Positions 33,511 through 44,295 of a DNA stretch of 64,000 nt are shown one piece after another (the first letter of the stretch is position 1; every line of letters starts with the position of its first letter). The stretch is from an uncultured Colwellia sp. (GTDB taxonomy: Bacteria; Pseudomonadota; Gammaproteobacteria; Enterobacterales; Alteromonadaceae): assembly GCA_913058395.1 (NCBI GenBank), contig CAJXQI010000007.1:1-64000 (forward strand). Reading direction: 5' to 3'. Under the pieces are notes generated by a model. It saw only the letters and a list, made by a program, of their open reading frames with translations. It ran no database searches and was not told the origin of the DNA. A program made the translations under genes and the position numbers.

Positions 33511-33821
33511 CTACTCGACTGATTAGTATCAGTAAAAATATATTGTGAAGGGTGAATGGATGTTACTTTCACGCTTCAATATTGCGACTGGCAAATATCT
33601 AATTTCTATTTTTGGTAGTAATGTCTGTAAATGTGATGGGCTCCTCAGGGGGTTTTATAAACACTTCATATCTTATCAAGGCTCTGTTCGGGACTTTTAA
33701 ACATTCAGTTTATTTATAATCGCGGAAAACTTTGTAGGTACTGTTTTATTACCTTATTTGAATGATAACTTATAATAAAATCCTTACTAAAAATAAGGCT
33801 TTAGTATTAAAAGACTAGAGA

Positions 33822-33841
33822 TTAAATAATTAATTATTTAA
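33822..33841. repeat. 20-bp perfect A/T palindrome
   Basis: TTAAATAATTAATTATTTAA is fully self-complementary. It lies 84 bases before the norC FNR/DNR-type box. It may be a chance product of A/T richness or a protein site. Confidence 0.4.
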
Positions 33842-33905
33842 AGCGTTGCTTATTTAAGCAAGTTCAATATTTCTTGTGTTTATTTGTTACACATTCTCCC
33901 AAAAC

Positions 33906-33947
33906 TTGATTCTCATCAAAGTGAGTATGCTTATCTTGTCCTATTAT
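33906..33947 (+). promoter_or_regulatory. norCB promoter: FNR/DNR box plus -10
   Basis: The box TTGAT-TCTC-ATCAA (33906-33919) is a perfect consensus. TATTAT lies at 33942-33947, placing the box centre at -41.5 from a start near 33954: the classical class II activation geometry. The leader to the norC ATG would be about 34 bases. Confidence 0.85.
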
Positions 33948-33987
33948 TAGTTTGCTTTATTACATTATTTCTAATAAGGGAAACACC

Positions 33988-35821
<1,834 letters not shown>

Positions 35822-35871
35822 ATCATTAATTTGCATTCAACTTGTTGAATATAAATTATGCTAGTCTTTAT

Positions 35872-35912
35872 AAAGCCGTGGTAGTGATATCACGGCTTTA
35901 TTTTTATTTTTT
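35872..35912 (+). terminator. Intrinsic terminator after norB
   Basis: AAAGCCGTG/CACGGCTTT stem with a 10-base loop and an ATTTTTATTTTTT tail, 50 bases after the norB stop. Confidence 0.9.
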
Positions 35913-35959
35913 CAAGTTAAATACCTACATAACAATAATGTAGTAAACGGGAGAATCGC

Positions 35960-36250
35960 TTGAGTGAAGAGCAATTAACACAACGTAAAAATAAACATAT
36001 ATTACAACGCTTTGCTAAAGTCGTTGGTGTGATTAGTATTATTGCTGCCATTATTTGTGGTGGTTATTTACTGACTTTAACCGACAGTGACGACAAAGTG
36101 ATGAAAGCTTTTTTTGGTTCAATTTCATTTTTCTGTTTTATGATGGGCTTAGTGCTACAAAGCATTGGTAGTGCCAATTTACCTGATCTTACTGTACCAA
36201 AAGACAAAATAGAGCCAGAAACTGAGCAAGAAAAAGCTGACGAAAAATAG
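35960..36250 (+). CDS. Small two-TM membrane protein between norB and norD
   Basis: 96 aa, TTG start at 35960 with GGGAG seven bases upstream. Hydrophobic segments at about 21-40 and 49-67 are followed by an acidic tail rich in Glu/Lys. I do not recognise the family. It lies after the norB terminator and before the norD promoter, so it may be transcribed by read-through or by an unseen promoter. A link to NO reduction is suggested only by location. Confidence 0.65.
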   Translation: MSEEQLTQRKNKHILQRFAKVVGVISIIAAIICGGYLLTLTDSDDKVMKAFFGSISFFCFMMGLVLQSIGSANLPDLTVPKDKIEPETEQEKADEK

Positions 36251-36322
36251 TTTACTTGGCTGTTTTATTTAGTTTAGGCAATGCTTTAATAGCAATTTAA
36301 GTACTTTTCATTGCCAAGAAAA

Positions 36323-36364
36323 TTGACATACATCACAACGTACGTGTAAACCTTTTGCTAGTAT
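36323..36364 (+). promoter_or_regulatory. norD promoter: FNR/DNR-like box plus extended -10
   Basis: TTGAC-ATAC-ATCAC (36323-36336) deviates at two bases from TTGAT-N4-ATCAA. TGCTAGTAT, an extended -10, has its hexamer at 36359-36364, again exactly the offset for a box centred at -41.5. The start would be near 36371. Confidence 0.7.
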
Positions 36365-36412
36365 ACCAAGACATTAAATAAGTGATGCAGTAATCCTTTT
36401 AGGAAGGGCAAA

Positions 36413-38251
36413 ATGGAAGAGTGGGTTGGCGGTCTTTGGCACAAATATATAACGCGTAAAGCTAGCACTGAATATACTGATGCAGCGGTACAGTTTTCCG
36501 AAATAGGCCATGCAGTTGGTATGGTATTTCGCGCTTTAGGCGGCGATGCGATTAAACGCGTTGAAGCAGCAAGTGATCGTGACTATATTGTCCGTCGTAG
36601 CTTCCTACAAAAAATTGCCGGTGAAAACCAACAAATTAGCTTAGCATGGCAAGACGAAGATAGTTTACGACTGCCAGAAACCTTAGCGGTTTTCCCTACC
36701 GTAGAATTAAATCATGACCTTTATATTTGGCTAGCGGTATTGGCCGCACAGCATAATGGTAAGTTCCGTCATTGGGCGATTGATAATCAACAATTGGTTG
36801 TTGATGTGCTTGCTCGTTATCCGGCATTGAAACCTCGTTACGACCGTTTAGCTGCTGCTTTTGTTAATAGTCGTGCAGATCATTCTAAACGACCAAAATC
36901 AGAACGTATGATGGAAGAAGCCATCATTGAAGCCATCGTTACCCCTGGTTCAGTGCAAGAATTCCCCATGGTAAATTACGCCCCACAAGCGGTGTATTTA
37001 TGGTTATATCCATCTGCACAAGTTGACCCACAAGTATTACCAGAATATGAAGATGATGAAGACGTTGAAGCCGCAGAGTTAGGTAAAGCGAAAAAAAGCG
37101 ACACTAGCCGTAAAAAAGCGGAGCGCGTTGACTCAGGCGATGAAAAAGATGGCATGATGATCTTTCGCCTTGAGACCATGTTTTCGTGGAGTGAATTTTC
37201 TAAGCTTGACCGTGGCACCGATGATAGTGATGACGATGATGAAGATAATCAACGCGTTGCTGAAGATTTAGATAAAATTACTGTTTCAAAAGAGCAAAGT
37301 CAAAAAAGCGCTCGTATTAAAATTGATATGGATTTGCCGTCAGCATCTGAAGATGATATTCCTTTAGGTGAAGGCATTAAAATACCGGAATGGAACTATA
37401 AAAAGCAGCGATTAGAGGAAGACCGCTGTTTATTGCACCCGATGCTGCCAAAAGATGCCGCAGCTAAACCACTGCCGGCTAAATTACAAAAAACGGCAAA
37501 AACAATTCAAGCGCAATTTGAACAATTACGTAGTGTTAGATATTGGCTAAAAGGTGAAGAGCAGGGTGAAGAGTTAGACTTATCTGCGTGGCTTGATTTT
37601 CATATAGAATCGAAAATATCACCCACCAAAGAAAGAGGCTTATACCGAAGCTTTCGTGGTAATAATCGCGACATTTCAAGTTTGTTATTGGCTGATTTGT
37701 CAATGTCGACAGACTCTTATTTAGACGACAATAATCGTGTTATTGATGTTGTACAAGACTCTATGTTGCTGTTTGGCGAAGCATTACATAGTGTTGGCGA
37801 TAGCTTTGCTATGTATGGATTTTCTTCGGTGAAACGTAGCAATGTTCGCTTTTCACTATTAAAGAACTTTAACGAAAAGTACGATGATATTATTCGTGGT
37901 CGTGTGCAGGCTATTCGCCCAGGCTTTTATACCAGAATGGGCGCTGCTATTCGCCAAGCGACTAAAATTTTAGTTGAACAAAAAAGCTCACAAAAGCTGT
38001 TGTTAATACTAACGGACGGCAAGCCAAATGATATCGATCATTACGAAGGGCGTTTTGGTATTGAAGATACGCATCAAGCAATAAAAGAAGCGGCTAAATT
38101 TGGTATCAAACCATTTTGTATAACGGTTGACCAAGAAGCGCAAAGTTACCTACCTTATATTTTTGGAAGTAACGGCTATACCGTTATTTTACGACCAGAG
38201 CAGTTACCCGTTAGGTTGCCGCAACTTTATCATCAGCTGACAAACCAATAA
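36413..38251 (+). CDS. norD: NorD, von Willebrand factor A domain protein for NO reductase maturation
   Basis: 612 aa. The N-terminal part (1-200) is the helical NorD/CbbO region. A central low-complexity acidic stretch (about 212-300, with DDSDDDDED) separates it from the C-terminal VWA domain with MIDAS motif DLSMS near residue 426 and the later TDGKPND. NorD pairs with NorQ to activate cNor. It is transcribed from its own FNR-type promoter and followed closely by a small zinc-ribbon gene. Confidence 0.93.
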   Translation: MEEWVGGLWHKYITRKASTEYTDAAVQFSEIGHAVGMVFRALGGDAIKRVEAASDRDYIVRRSFLQKIAGENQQISLAWQDEDSLRLPETLAVFPTVELNHDLYIWLAVLAAQHNGKFRHWAIDNQQLVVDVLARYPALKPRYDRLAAAFVNSRADHSKRPKSERMMEEAIIEAIVTPGSVQEFPMVNYAPQAVYLWLYPSAQVDPQVLPEYEDDEDVEAAELGKAKKSDTSRKKAERVDSGDEKDGMMIFRLETMFSWSEFSKLDRGTDDSDDDDEDNQRVAEDLDKITVSKEQSQKSARIKIDMDLPSASEDDIPLGEGIKIPEWNYKKQRLEEDRCLLHPMLPKDAAAKPLPAKLQKTAKTIQAQFEQLRSVRYWLKGEEQGEELDLSAWLDFHIESKISPTKERGLYRSFRGNNRDISSLLLADLSMSTDSYLDDNNRVIDVVQDSMLLFGEALHSVGDSFAMYGFSSVKRSNVRFSLLKNFNEKYDDIIRGRVQAIRPGFYTRMGAAIRQATKILVEQKSSQKLLLILTDGKPNDIDHYEGRFGIEDTHQAIKEAAKFGIKPFCITVDQEAQSYLPYIFGSNGYTVILRPEQLPVRLPQLYHQLTNQ

Positions 38252-38262
38252 AAGGGGTTATC

Positions 38263-38454
38263 ATGTCGCACGAAAAAATTACCTGCTTGTTTTGTCAAAG
38301 TAAGAATGACAAAACACTTAAAAACTGCGCTAATTGCGGTATGGCACTGGCAGAAAATCATCCAGAGGGGAAAGCGCGGTGGAGCTTTTTTCAAAAAGCG
38401 TTTTGGGGCATTGTGATTTTTTGTCTGGTGATGATGTACTATTTGCCACGCTAA
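38263..38454 (+). CDS. Zinc-ribbon single-TM small protein (DnrP-like)
   Basis: 63 aa. Two CXXC pairs (C9-C12 and C22-C25) form a likely rubredoxin-type zinc knuckle, then one membrane helix near 43-60 ending in LPR. Proteins of this layout in pseudomonad denitrification regions are annotated DnrP; I use the name only as a resemblance. AAAGGGG lies before the ATG, 11 bases after norD, so the two are co-transcribed. Function unknown. Confidence 0.7.
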   Translation: MSHEKITCLFCQSKNDKTLKNCANCGMALAENHPEGKARWSFFQKAFWGIVIFCLVMMYYLPR

Positions 38455-38530
38455 GTAAGTTGAAGGTGTGCTTAAGCTTGCAGTTGCTCGTAAGCACAGG
38501 CTAATGACGTTATTTTTATTAATATGACAA

Positions 38531-38588
38531 AGCGACAAGAAAAATATCGATATTATCTCGGTATTTTTCTTGTCGCTTTTTTTTTCGC
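38531..38588 (+). terminator. Strong intrinsic terminator ending the nor region
   Basis: A 16-bp perfect stem (AGCGACAAGAAAAATA and complement) with a 15-base loop and nine Ts. It is 77 bases after the zinc-ribbon gene and isolates miaE from the nor genes. Confidence 0.93.
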
Positions 38589-38640
38589 GTGTAAAATACT
38601 GCCATCATTTTATTCTATTTTTATACAGTAACATCTACCT

Positions 38641-39213
38641 ATGTTCGAACTAAAATATCAAACACCAAAAGAGTGGGCAGACGTAGCCCTTAGCGACTTC
38701 AACGCGTTTCTAGTTGACCATGCAGCGGCTGAGAAAAAAGCATCTGGTATGGCAATGTCTATGATCTCTCATTACCCAGATCGCAAATCGGTTGTTAAAG
38801 CTATGGCAGATTTAGCCATTGAAGAGCTTATTCATTTTAAACAAGTATTAAAGTTAATTAATGCCCGTGGTGCGCAGTTAGGTGCTGATGAAAAAGACCC
38901 TTACATTAACCAACTAAGAAAAGTATTTCGCAGTGGTAGTGATGTGTTTTTTATGGATAGATTAATTGTTGCTGGTGTTATAGAAGCGCGCGGTTACGAG
39001 CGTTTTTCATTAATTGCACAAGCGCTACCTGCTGGTAAAGACAAAGATTTATATCAAAGCATCGCCAAGTCTGAAGAAAAACATAAAAACTTGTTCATTG
39101 AACTTGCCTATGAATACTTTCCAAAAGAAGATGTCAATCAACGCTTAGATGAAATTTTAGATGTGGAAGCTGATATCTGCTTGGCTTTGCCATTTAGAGC
39201 AGCACTACATTAA
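38641..39213 (+). CDS. miaE: tRNA 2-methylthio-N6-isopentenyladenosine-37 hydroxylase
   Basis: 190 aa, ferritin-like di-iron monooxygenase. The iron-ligand motifs are visible as EEKKAS... near 31-36, EELIHFKQV near 61-69, GVIEARGYERF near 112-122, and SEEKHKNLF near 143-151 (E-x2-H pairs). MiaE hydroxylates ms2i6A37 in tRNA in an O2-dependent step. Normal length. It has its own promoter after the strong terminator; a glycosyltransferase-like gene follows 41 bases later. Confidence 0.93.
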   Translation: MFELKYQTPKEWADVALSDFNAFLVDHAAAEKKASGMAMSMISHYPDRKSVVKAMADLAIEELIHFKQVLKLINARGAQLGADEKDPYINQLRKVFRSGSDVFFMDRLIVAGVIEARGYERFSLIAQALPAGKDKDLYQSIAKSEEKHKNLFIELAYEYFPKEDVNQRLDEILDVEADICLALPFRAALH

Positions 39214-39254
39214 TATCATAAATAACATGCTAGCTTTGATGAGTAATAGCTAAC

Positions 39255-40532
39255 ATGGCTAGCGCATATTCTACTGCACAGTTCAACAAAACCTGCAGCA
39301 AGTACCTAGCCCACTATGCTGAGCAAGAAGTGGTGTCATTGGCATCATTTCCTGAACAATTTAGCTATCAACATGTACTTGTTATTCCTGCCTTTCAAGA
39401 GTCATTAGAGTTTGTTGAGCGCTTTGTTAGCTCATTACTTGCTGAACAGCAATGCTTGCTGATTGTGGTGGTTAATCAACCCGACAGTGCTTTTGGCCAG
39501 CAGCACTCGCAAGAGCAAGTTGAGTTGAAAAGCGATATTTCTGCACTAGGGAATGATCTGTGGCAGCAAGATAATTTAACCTTAATTGACCTGTCAAATT
39601 GTAAAGCTAATTCGCAAGCTAACAGTGCTGTACTTATTGTTGACCGCTACACTCATGCAATTCCTGCAGAGCAAGGTGTAGGTTTGGCGAGAAAAATTGG
39701 TGCGGATTTAGCCGTTGAGTTATCCATTCGTGGTGCGATTGCTTCATCATGGATACATTCAAGTGACGCAGATGCTTATTTGCCAAGCAACTACTTTAGC
39801 GCACACCTACCTGAAAACTTAGCTGTAACTCATTTGAATGATGCTAAAACTGCTGTTGCGACCTGTTGTAATTTTTATCACTACAGTGAGCAAACGACAA
39901 TTCATCAGGCAAATGAATTATACGAAACGGCTTTGCGTTATTACGTTGCAGGTTTACATTTTGCTCAATCACCTTATGCCTATTTTACGATTGGCAGCAT
40001 TTTATCTTTTGATATTTACGCCTATTGTCAGGCTAGGGGGTTCCCTAAGCGAAGTGCAGGTGAAGATTTTTATCTATTGAACAAACTAGCGAAACTCGGC
40101 AATGTTGTACATTTGCCTGAAGTAACGATTAAGCTTGATGCCCGGCCATCGCAGCGCGTACCATTTGGAACAGGCCCTGCAGTGCAAAGTATTATGCAGT
40201 TAACTGAACAAGCCCAAGATTATACCTATTATAATCCACAAGTTTTTATTGAATTAAAAGCTTGTTTACATGCTTTTAATTGCTTGTGGCAACATCGTGA
40301 AGAGCCAGAAGTGTGGTTTGATTCGTTATCTGAACTTAGTCAGCAAGCGTTGAAAAGTGTTGGGATATTATCGTTTATTACAAAACAGCAAAAAGCTAAT
40401 CAAATTCAATTTGATAAACAAGTAATTGTTTGGTTTGACAGTTTTAAAACGTTGAAGTTTATACATGCCCTGAGGGAACTAGGGCTAGGCAATATGCCGC
40501 TAGAACAGGCACTTGCTAAAGCACCTTTTTAA
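39255..40532 (+). CDS. GT-A glycosyltransferase-like protein
   Basis: 425 aa. A Rossmann-like start YQHVLVIPAFQES resembles family 2 glycosyltransferases, followed by SSDADAYLP (a DxD-type site near 173) and GEDFYLLNKLAK near 271 (the ED acid motif of GT2). No membrane helices, unlike many GT2 enzymes. The C-terminal 120 residues are unassigned. Acceptor and donor are unknown. It may be co-transcribed with miaE. Confidence 0.65.
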   Translation: MASAYSTAQFNKTCSKYLAHYAEQEVVSLASFPEQFSYQHVLVIPAFQESLEFVERFVSSLLAEQQCLLIVVVNQPDSAFGQQHSQEQVELKSDISALGNDLWQQDNLTLIDLSNCKANSQANSAVLIVDRYTHAIPAEQGVGLARKIGADLAVELSIRGAIASSWIHSSDADAYLPSNYFSAHLPENLAVTHLNDAKTAVATCCNFYHYSEQTTIHQANELYETALRYYVAGLHFAQSPYAYFTIGSILSFDIYAYCQARGFPKRSAGEDFYLLNKLAKLGNVVHLPEVTIKLDARPSQRVPFGTGPAVQSIMQLTEQAQDYTYYNPQVFIELKACLHAFNCLWQHREEPEVWFDSLSELSQQALKSVGILSFITKQQKANQIQFDKQVIVWFDSFKTLKFIHALRELGLGNMPLEQALAKAPF

Positions 40533-40541
40533 AGAGTTCAG

Positions 40542-40587
40542 TTAGGATACTCAAATAGCATAATTACCAATAGAGTATCCTAATTTT
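40542..40587. terminator. Intrinsic terminator between convergent genes
   Basis: TTAGGATACTC pairs perfectly with GAGTATCCTAA over a 20-base loop and is followed by TTTTG on the plus strand; it lies between the stop at 40532 and the converging stop at 40601 and may serve both. Confidence 0.7.
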
Positions 40588-40600
40588 GAATAGCTACAGT

Positions 40601-41677
40601 TTACAGGTGATTGTTAACGTTATTTACAACATAAAACAAACAGTCTGAACGCGCTATACCGCTTTGATTTGATGCCATAAATATTTTTAAGCTTGTGTTA
40701 CAGACCAGTTTATTATCAAGTAACTTAAAGTAATTATCGATAACGTTAACGCCTTGATCGTTAATCATTTCTAGGTTTTCTAAACCTTTATCGTCAAGCC
40801 AACCTAACAATAAACCTTCACAACAACCGCCATAGTTAAATTGCTCAATATTGTTTCTTAAGGTAACACCGCTATAGTTTTCATCATGCTCGCTAAACGA
40901 TAGCTTGCGATCAGCTTTGATAACCAAGCGTAACGGTTTATAGAGTATTTGTACTGCTTTATCTTGTGGCAAGGTGCAGCTGCTATCACACTTAGCGAAT
41001 TGCTTAATGCCATTATAGGCAACTTCATGAGCTTGGTCATCGTTACTGCCACCACATTCAATCGTCACAACAGGGCATGAAAAATCGAGTTCCATCATCG
41101 CGCCGATATTGATATCAGATAAAATTAAGGTATCGCAAAAATATGATGACATCGATAACACATTTGGGCTGATCAAGGTACTAACAGCAAAAGCAGGGCC
41201 ATTGCCAGAGGTATTATGTAAATCGATGATTGCGGTAGGATTAACCTCTCGAATGGCATTTTCAATTGATTTTGCACGTTGAATATAGCCATCAACATGT
41301 TGGTTTTCGCCATCTTCGCTGCTCTTTATCCCTTTTTCATTAAAGCAACGATTTAAGTCGACACCATCAGGTAGGTATCTGTGTGTGAATAAGTGTTGAT
41401 GAGTGGCCGCCTCGACAGAAGAAATGATAATACGAATATTAGTTTTTGGTCTTGGTAGTTCATTTTCACTGGTAAGCCAACGATGCAGCGAAATAAGACC
41501 TGAAGGCTCATCTCCATGCAACAATGTTGATATTACTCGCCATTCATCCGTGTTCTCACCGGTAATATCAATAACGGTAAGTCCAATTAGCGATAAAAGG
41601 AATTGCTGGTAGTCGGCATGCAATGTACGACTGCATGGGTCTACTAAATAGTTAATTTCGCTAAAATCTATGTCCAT
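40601..41677 (-). CDS. Succinylglutamate desuccinylase/aspartoacylase family (M14-like) zinc hydrolase
   Basis: 358 aa. Zinc and substrate motifs of the AstE/AspA clan: LLHGDEPSG (H-x2-E) near 52-60, DLNRCFN near 104-110, IDLHNTSG near 150-157 and catalytic Glu in VTIECGG near 203-209. The usual AstE length is about 320-350 aa. Without other arginine-succinyltransferase genes nearby it may be a general N-acyl-amino-acid or peptide amidase. No signal peptide. Single-gene unit. Confidence 0.83.
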   Translation of the reverse strand: MDIDFSEINYLVDPCSRTLHADYQQFLLSLIGLTVIDITGENTDEWRVISTLLHGDEPSGLISLHRWLTSENELPRPKTNIRIIISSVEAATHQHLFTHRYLPDGVDLNRCFNEKGIKSSEDGENQHVDGYIQRAKSIENAIREVNPTAIIDLHNTSGNGPAFAVSTLISPNVLSMSSYFCDTLILSDINIGAMMELDFSCPVVTIECGGSNDDQAHEVAYNGIKQFAKCDSSCTLPQDKAVQILYKPLRLVIKADRKLSFSEHDENYSGVTLRNNIEQFNYGGCCEGLLLGWLDDKGLENLEMINDQGVNVIDNYFKLLDNKLVCNTSLKIFMASNQSGIARSDCLFYVVNNVNNHL

Positions 41678-42210
41678 AACTTGCCCCAGACCGCGATAGT
41701 GACTTCGCGAGTATTGTTAAATTAGTTTTACTGATAGTCAGGTTGAACTCATCAATAAGTGCAACGAGTCTATATGCTTAAAAAGATATCGAAATTAAAT
41801 TTCGTAAATGCATCTATTTTTCGCATTCACCTAGCATGACACAAAGGGGGATTTATGATTGTTGACTAAGGTCAAATAATCATGGTTTATTCAACTTTCT
41901 GAATGGTCTTTTAATACTTTTTTGATCTCAAATTACTTTGTTGTAAAGCTTTATTTTATAAGGGCTTGCTTTGAAAGCTTAGCTTTTAATTAATGTGACA
42001 TATGGCACATTATTTTATTGAAGTCATATACTTCATTTTATAGCCTATTCTCACTTGAAAATTGTGTGATTAAACACATAGTCAGGTATATAAATTCTTA
42101 TTAGGTTAACTAAATTCTTATGGCTAGTAGGCTTTTATCTCGCCGTTATAAAGTGCTAGTCTAGTGCCTTGTCATTGAGAAAGTAGTGTAAATAACAAGG
42201 ATTTAAATCT
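41678..42210. other. Divergent region before the MoxR operon
   Basis: A 533-bp A/T-rich gap. The only recognisable site is the CRP-like box at 41994-42009; a TATACT at 42027-42032 could be the -10. I see no gene. Confidence 0.5.
41994..42009. promoter_or_regulatory. CRP-like box
   Basis: TGTGA-CATATG-GCACA matches the CRP consensus TGTGA-N6-TCACA with one mismatch and lies within a near-perfect 20-bp palindrome. It is about 200 bases before the MoxR gene. Confidence 0.5.
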
Positions 42211-43143
42211 ATGCAAACAGTAGTTGCTAATATTTTGGCGCAAATTGAATCTGTGGTGGTTGGTAAGCCCCACCAAGTGAAATTAGCCTTAGCATGTTTG
42301 TTGGCTAAAGGTCATATTCTTATTGAAGATTTACCAGGCATGGGGAAAACGACACTAGCCAATACCTTAGCGCATACTCTAGGTTTGTCGTATCAACGTA
42401 TTCAATTTACTTCTGATTTAATGCCTTCTGACGTTATTGGTATTGCCATTTTTGATGAAAACAAAAAAGCTTTTCAGTTACATCAAGGTGCTATTTTTAA
42501 TCAAGTCGTGTTAGCTGATGAAGTTAACCGCGCAAGCCCTAAAACTCAAAGTGCATTGTTAGAGGCTATGGAAGAAGGGCGAGTGAGTGTTGATGGCGTA
42601 ACACATAAACTGCCTGAGCCATTTTTTGTTATTGCGACTCAAAACCCGATGTCGCACGCTGGAACTTATCCACTACCAGAATCGCAACTTGACCGTTTTA
42701 TGATGCGTATTTCTCTCGGCTTTCCAAGTATTGAGGCAGAACGTGAAATTCTGCAAGCTAGCATTTCTCATCGTGATGGCGCTGAAACAACTCCGTGTGT
42801 GAGTGCTAAACAGCTACGAGAAATACAACAACACATCGCTGAAATAACTACAGCACCTGCCATTATTGATTATGTTATTGCACTGTGTCGAACGAGTCGA
42901 CAAAGCCATATGCAAAACAAAGCGTTGTCGCCACGAGCGGGCAAAGCTTTATTAGCGGCAGCAAAGTCTTGGGCATTTATGGAAAATAGAGATTATGTTT
43001 TACCGGAAGATGTACAAGCGGTATTTACGGCGGTGTGTGAACATAGGTTAGCACCTCAGCAGCACAATACTTTCGAACAAAGTGGTGAAGCGTCTAATCA
43101 GGTGTTGGGGCAAGTAGATCCGACAAATCCGTTGCTTACTTAA
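42211..43143 (+). CDS. MoxR family AAA+ ATPase
   Basis: 310 aa. Walker A region DLPGMGKTT at 41-49, Walker B LADEVNRA near 108-115, sensor 1 IATQNPMSHAGTYPLPESQLDRF near 144-166. The MRP/MoxR-proper subgroup is usually followed by DUF58 and transglutaminase-like genes, exactly as here. These ATPases act as chaperones for envelope or enzyme complexes; the client is unknown. First gene of a three-gene operon. Confidence 0.93.
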   Translation: MQTVVANILAQIESVVVGKPHQVKLALACLLAKGHILIEDLPGMGKTTLANTLAHTLGLSYQRIQFTSDLMPSDVIGIAIFDENKKAFQLHQGAIFNQVVLADEVNRASPKTQSALLEAMEEGRVSVDGVTHKLPEPFFVIATQNPMSHAGTYPLPESQLDRFMMRISLGFPSIEAEREILQASISHRDGAETTPCVSAKQLREIQQHIAEITTAPAIIDYVIALCRTSRQSHMQNKALSPRAGKALLAAAKSWAFMENRDYVLPEDVQAVFTAVCEHRLAPQQHNTFEQSGEASNQVLGQVDPTNPLLT

Positions 43144-43158
43144 ATGAGAGAATAGCCT

Positions 43159-44283
43159 TTGTTGGTAAAAGTTAAATCGGTTATTTCTTCATGGTTAATT
43201 CATCCTATTAAAAGGTGGATAAATCGACGACTAAATGTGTGGTTAGCACGACGAATTCCACAGTCAAAAGAGCAACAAATAAATTATCGTAATATTTTTA
43301 TTATGCCGACACGCTTTGGTGCGGCCTATGGCCTTTTTACCTTAATACTTTTTTTACTTGGCACTAACTATCAAAATAATATTATTATTTTGATCAGTTA
43401 CTTATTGGTTAGCTTTTTTATTATTGTCTTACATCACAGTTTTTTTAACTTATCAGGCTTAAAGTTTGCCGCTAATAGCCCAATTAAAGGTTATGCAGGG
43501 TCTGCATTATCTTTTCCCTTAATGATTACCAATAAGAAAACTCGTTTTAATATTCATTTCTCTTTTTATCAAGGGTTAGTCAACAAAAGTAGTACCAGCA
43601 ATACTAGCGGTGCTGGTTTGGCTGTTGGCAAAAACATAAGCAGTGAGAAAATAGCTGTTAAGCAGCATAGTGAAAAGGCATCGAGTGAACAAAAAAGTAA
43701 AGTCATACTTGAGCTCACTCAAGGTGAAAACGAAATAGCAGTGCCATTTCAAACTGAAAAGCGCGGGCAGTTTTCACTACCTAGAATGCTGATTGCCAGT
43801 GAATATGGTTTTGGCTTATTTCGCACATGGACGCGATTAGATTTCAGCCAGCAAGCAACCATATTTCCAAAACCACTGAGTTATGCGTGGCAGAAAACGC
43901 AGCAAGTAGCAAAAGGGCAAATGCAAAATGAGCGTGTTGAAAGCCAGCATAATAGTTTTCAAGCGGGTCACGATGAGTTTTATCAACTGCAACAATATCG
44001 ACAAGGTGAGCCTTTTAGTCAAGTTGCATGGAAACAAGTTGCTCGTGGTCAAGGTTGGTTAACTAAGCAATTTCAGAAAAACTTATCAGGTCAACTTCAG
44101 TTAGATTTTAGTGCCTTACCAGAAGTGACGTTAGAGCAACGCTTGAGTCTATTGAGTTACGCCATTACTGATTGTAGCAATCAACAAATTGCCTTTTCAT
44201 TAAAGTTACCCAATCAAGAGTTCCCTTTTGATAGTAGCCCTGAACATACGTTACGTTGTTTAACGGCATTGGCATGTTATTAG
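43159..44283 (+). CDS. DUF58 domain membrane protein
   Basis: 374 aa. Two adjacent membrane segments (about 50-88), then a soluble region. The conserved DUF58 motif is present in EFYQLQQYRQGEPFSQVAWKQVARGQGWLTKQF. DUF58 proteins carry a VWA-like fold and accompany MoxR. Start is TTG 43159 (or the next codon TTG 43162) with GAGAG upstream. 15 bases after moxR, 12 before the transglutaminase gene. Confidence 0.88.
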   Translation: MLVKVKSVISSWLIHPIKRWINRRLNVWLARRIPQSKEQQINYRNIFIMPTRFGAAYGLFTLILFLLGTNYQNNIIILISYLLVSFFIIVLHHSFFNLSGLKFAANSPIKGYAGSALSFPLMITNKKTRFNIHFSFYQGLVNKSSTSNTSGAGLAVGKNISSEKIAVKQHSEKASSEQKSKVILELTQGENEIAVPFQTEKRGQFSLPRMLIASEYGFGLFRTWTRLDFSQQATIFPKPLSYAWQKTQQVAKGQMQNERVESQHNSFQAGHDEFYQLQQYRQGEPFSQVAWKQVARGQGWLTKQFQKNLSGQLQLDFSALPEVTLEQRLSLLSYAITDCSNQQIAFSLKLPNQEFPFDSSPEHTLRCLTALACY

Positions 44284-44295
44284 GATGTTTGAATA

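Larger units (their letters stand above)
33511..33987. other. Intergenic region before norC
   Basis: A 477-bp A/T-rich gap. It carries a 20-bp perfect palindrome (33822-33841) and the norC promoter elements at 33906-33947. No gene seen in the first 300 bases. Confidence 0.6.

Noticed and set aside
33822-33841. 20-bp palindrome as a regulator site for norC.
   Set aside because: It is made only of A and T in a very A/T-rich gap, does not resemble a known site, and the norC promoter is already explained by the FNR-type box. Kept only as a repeat.
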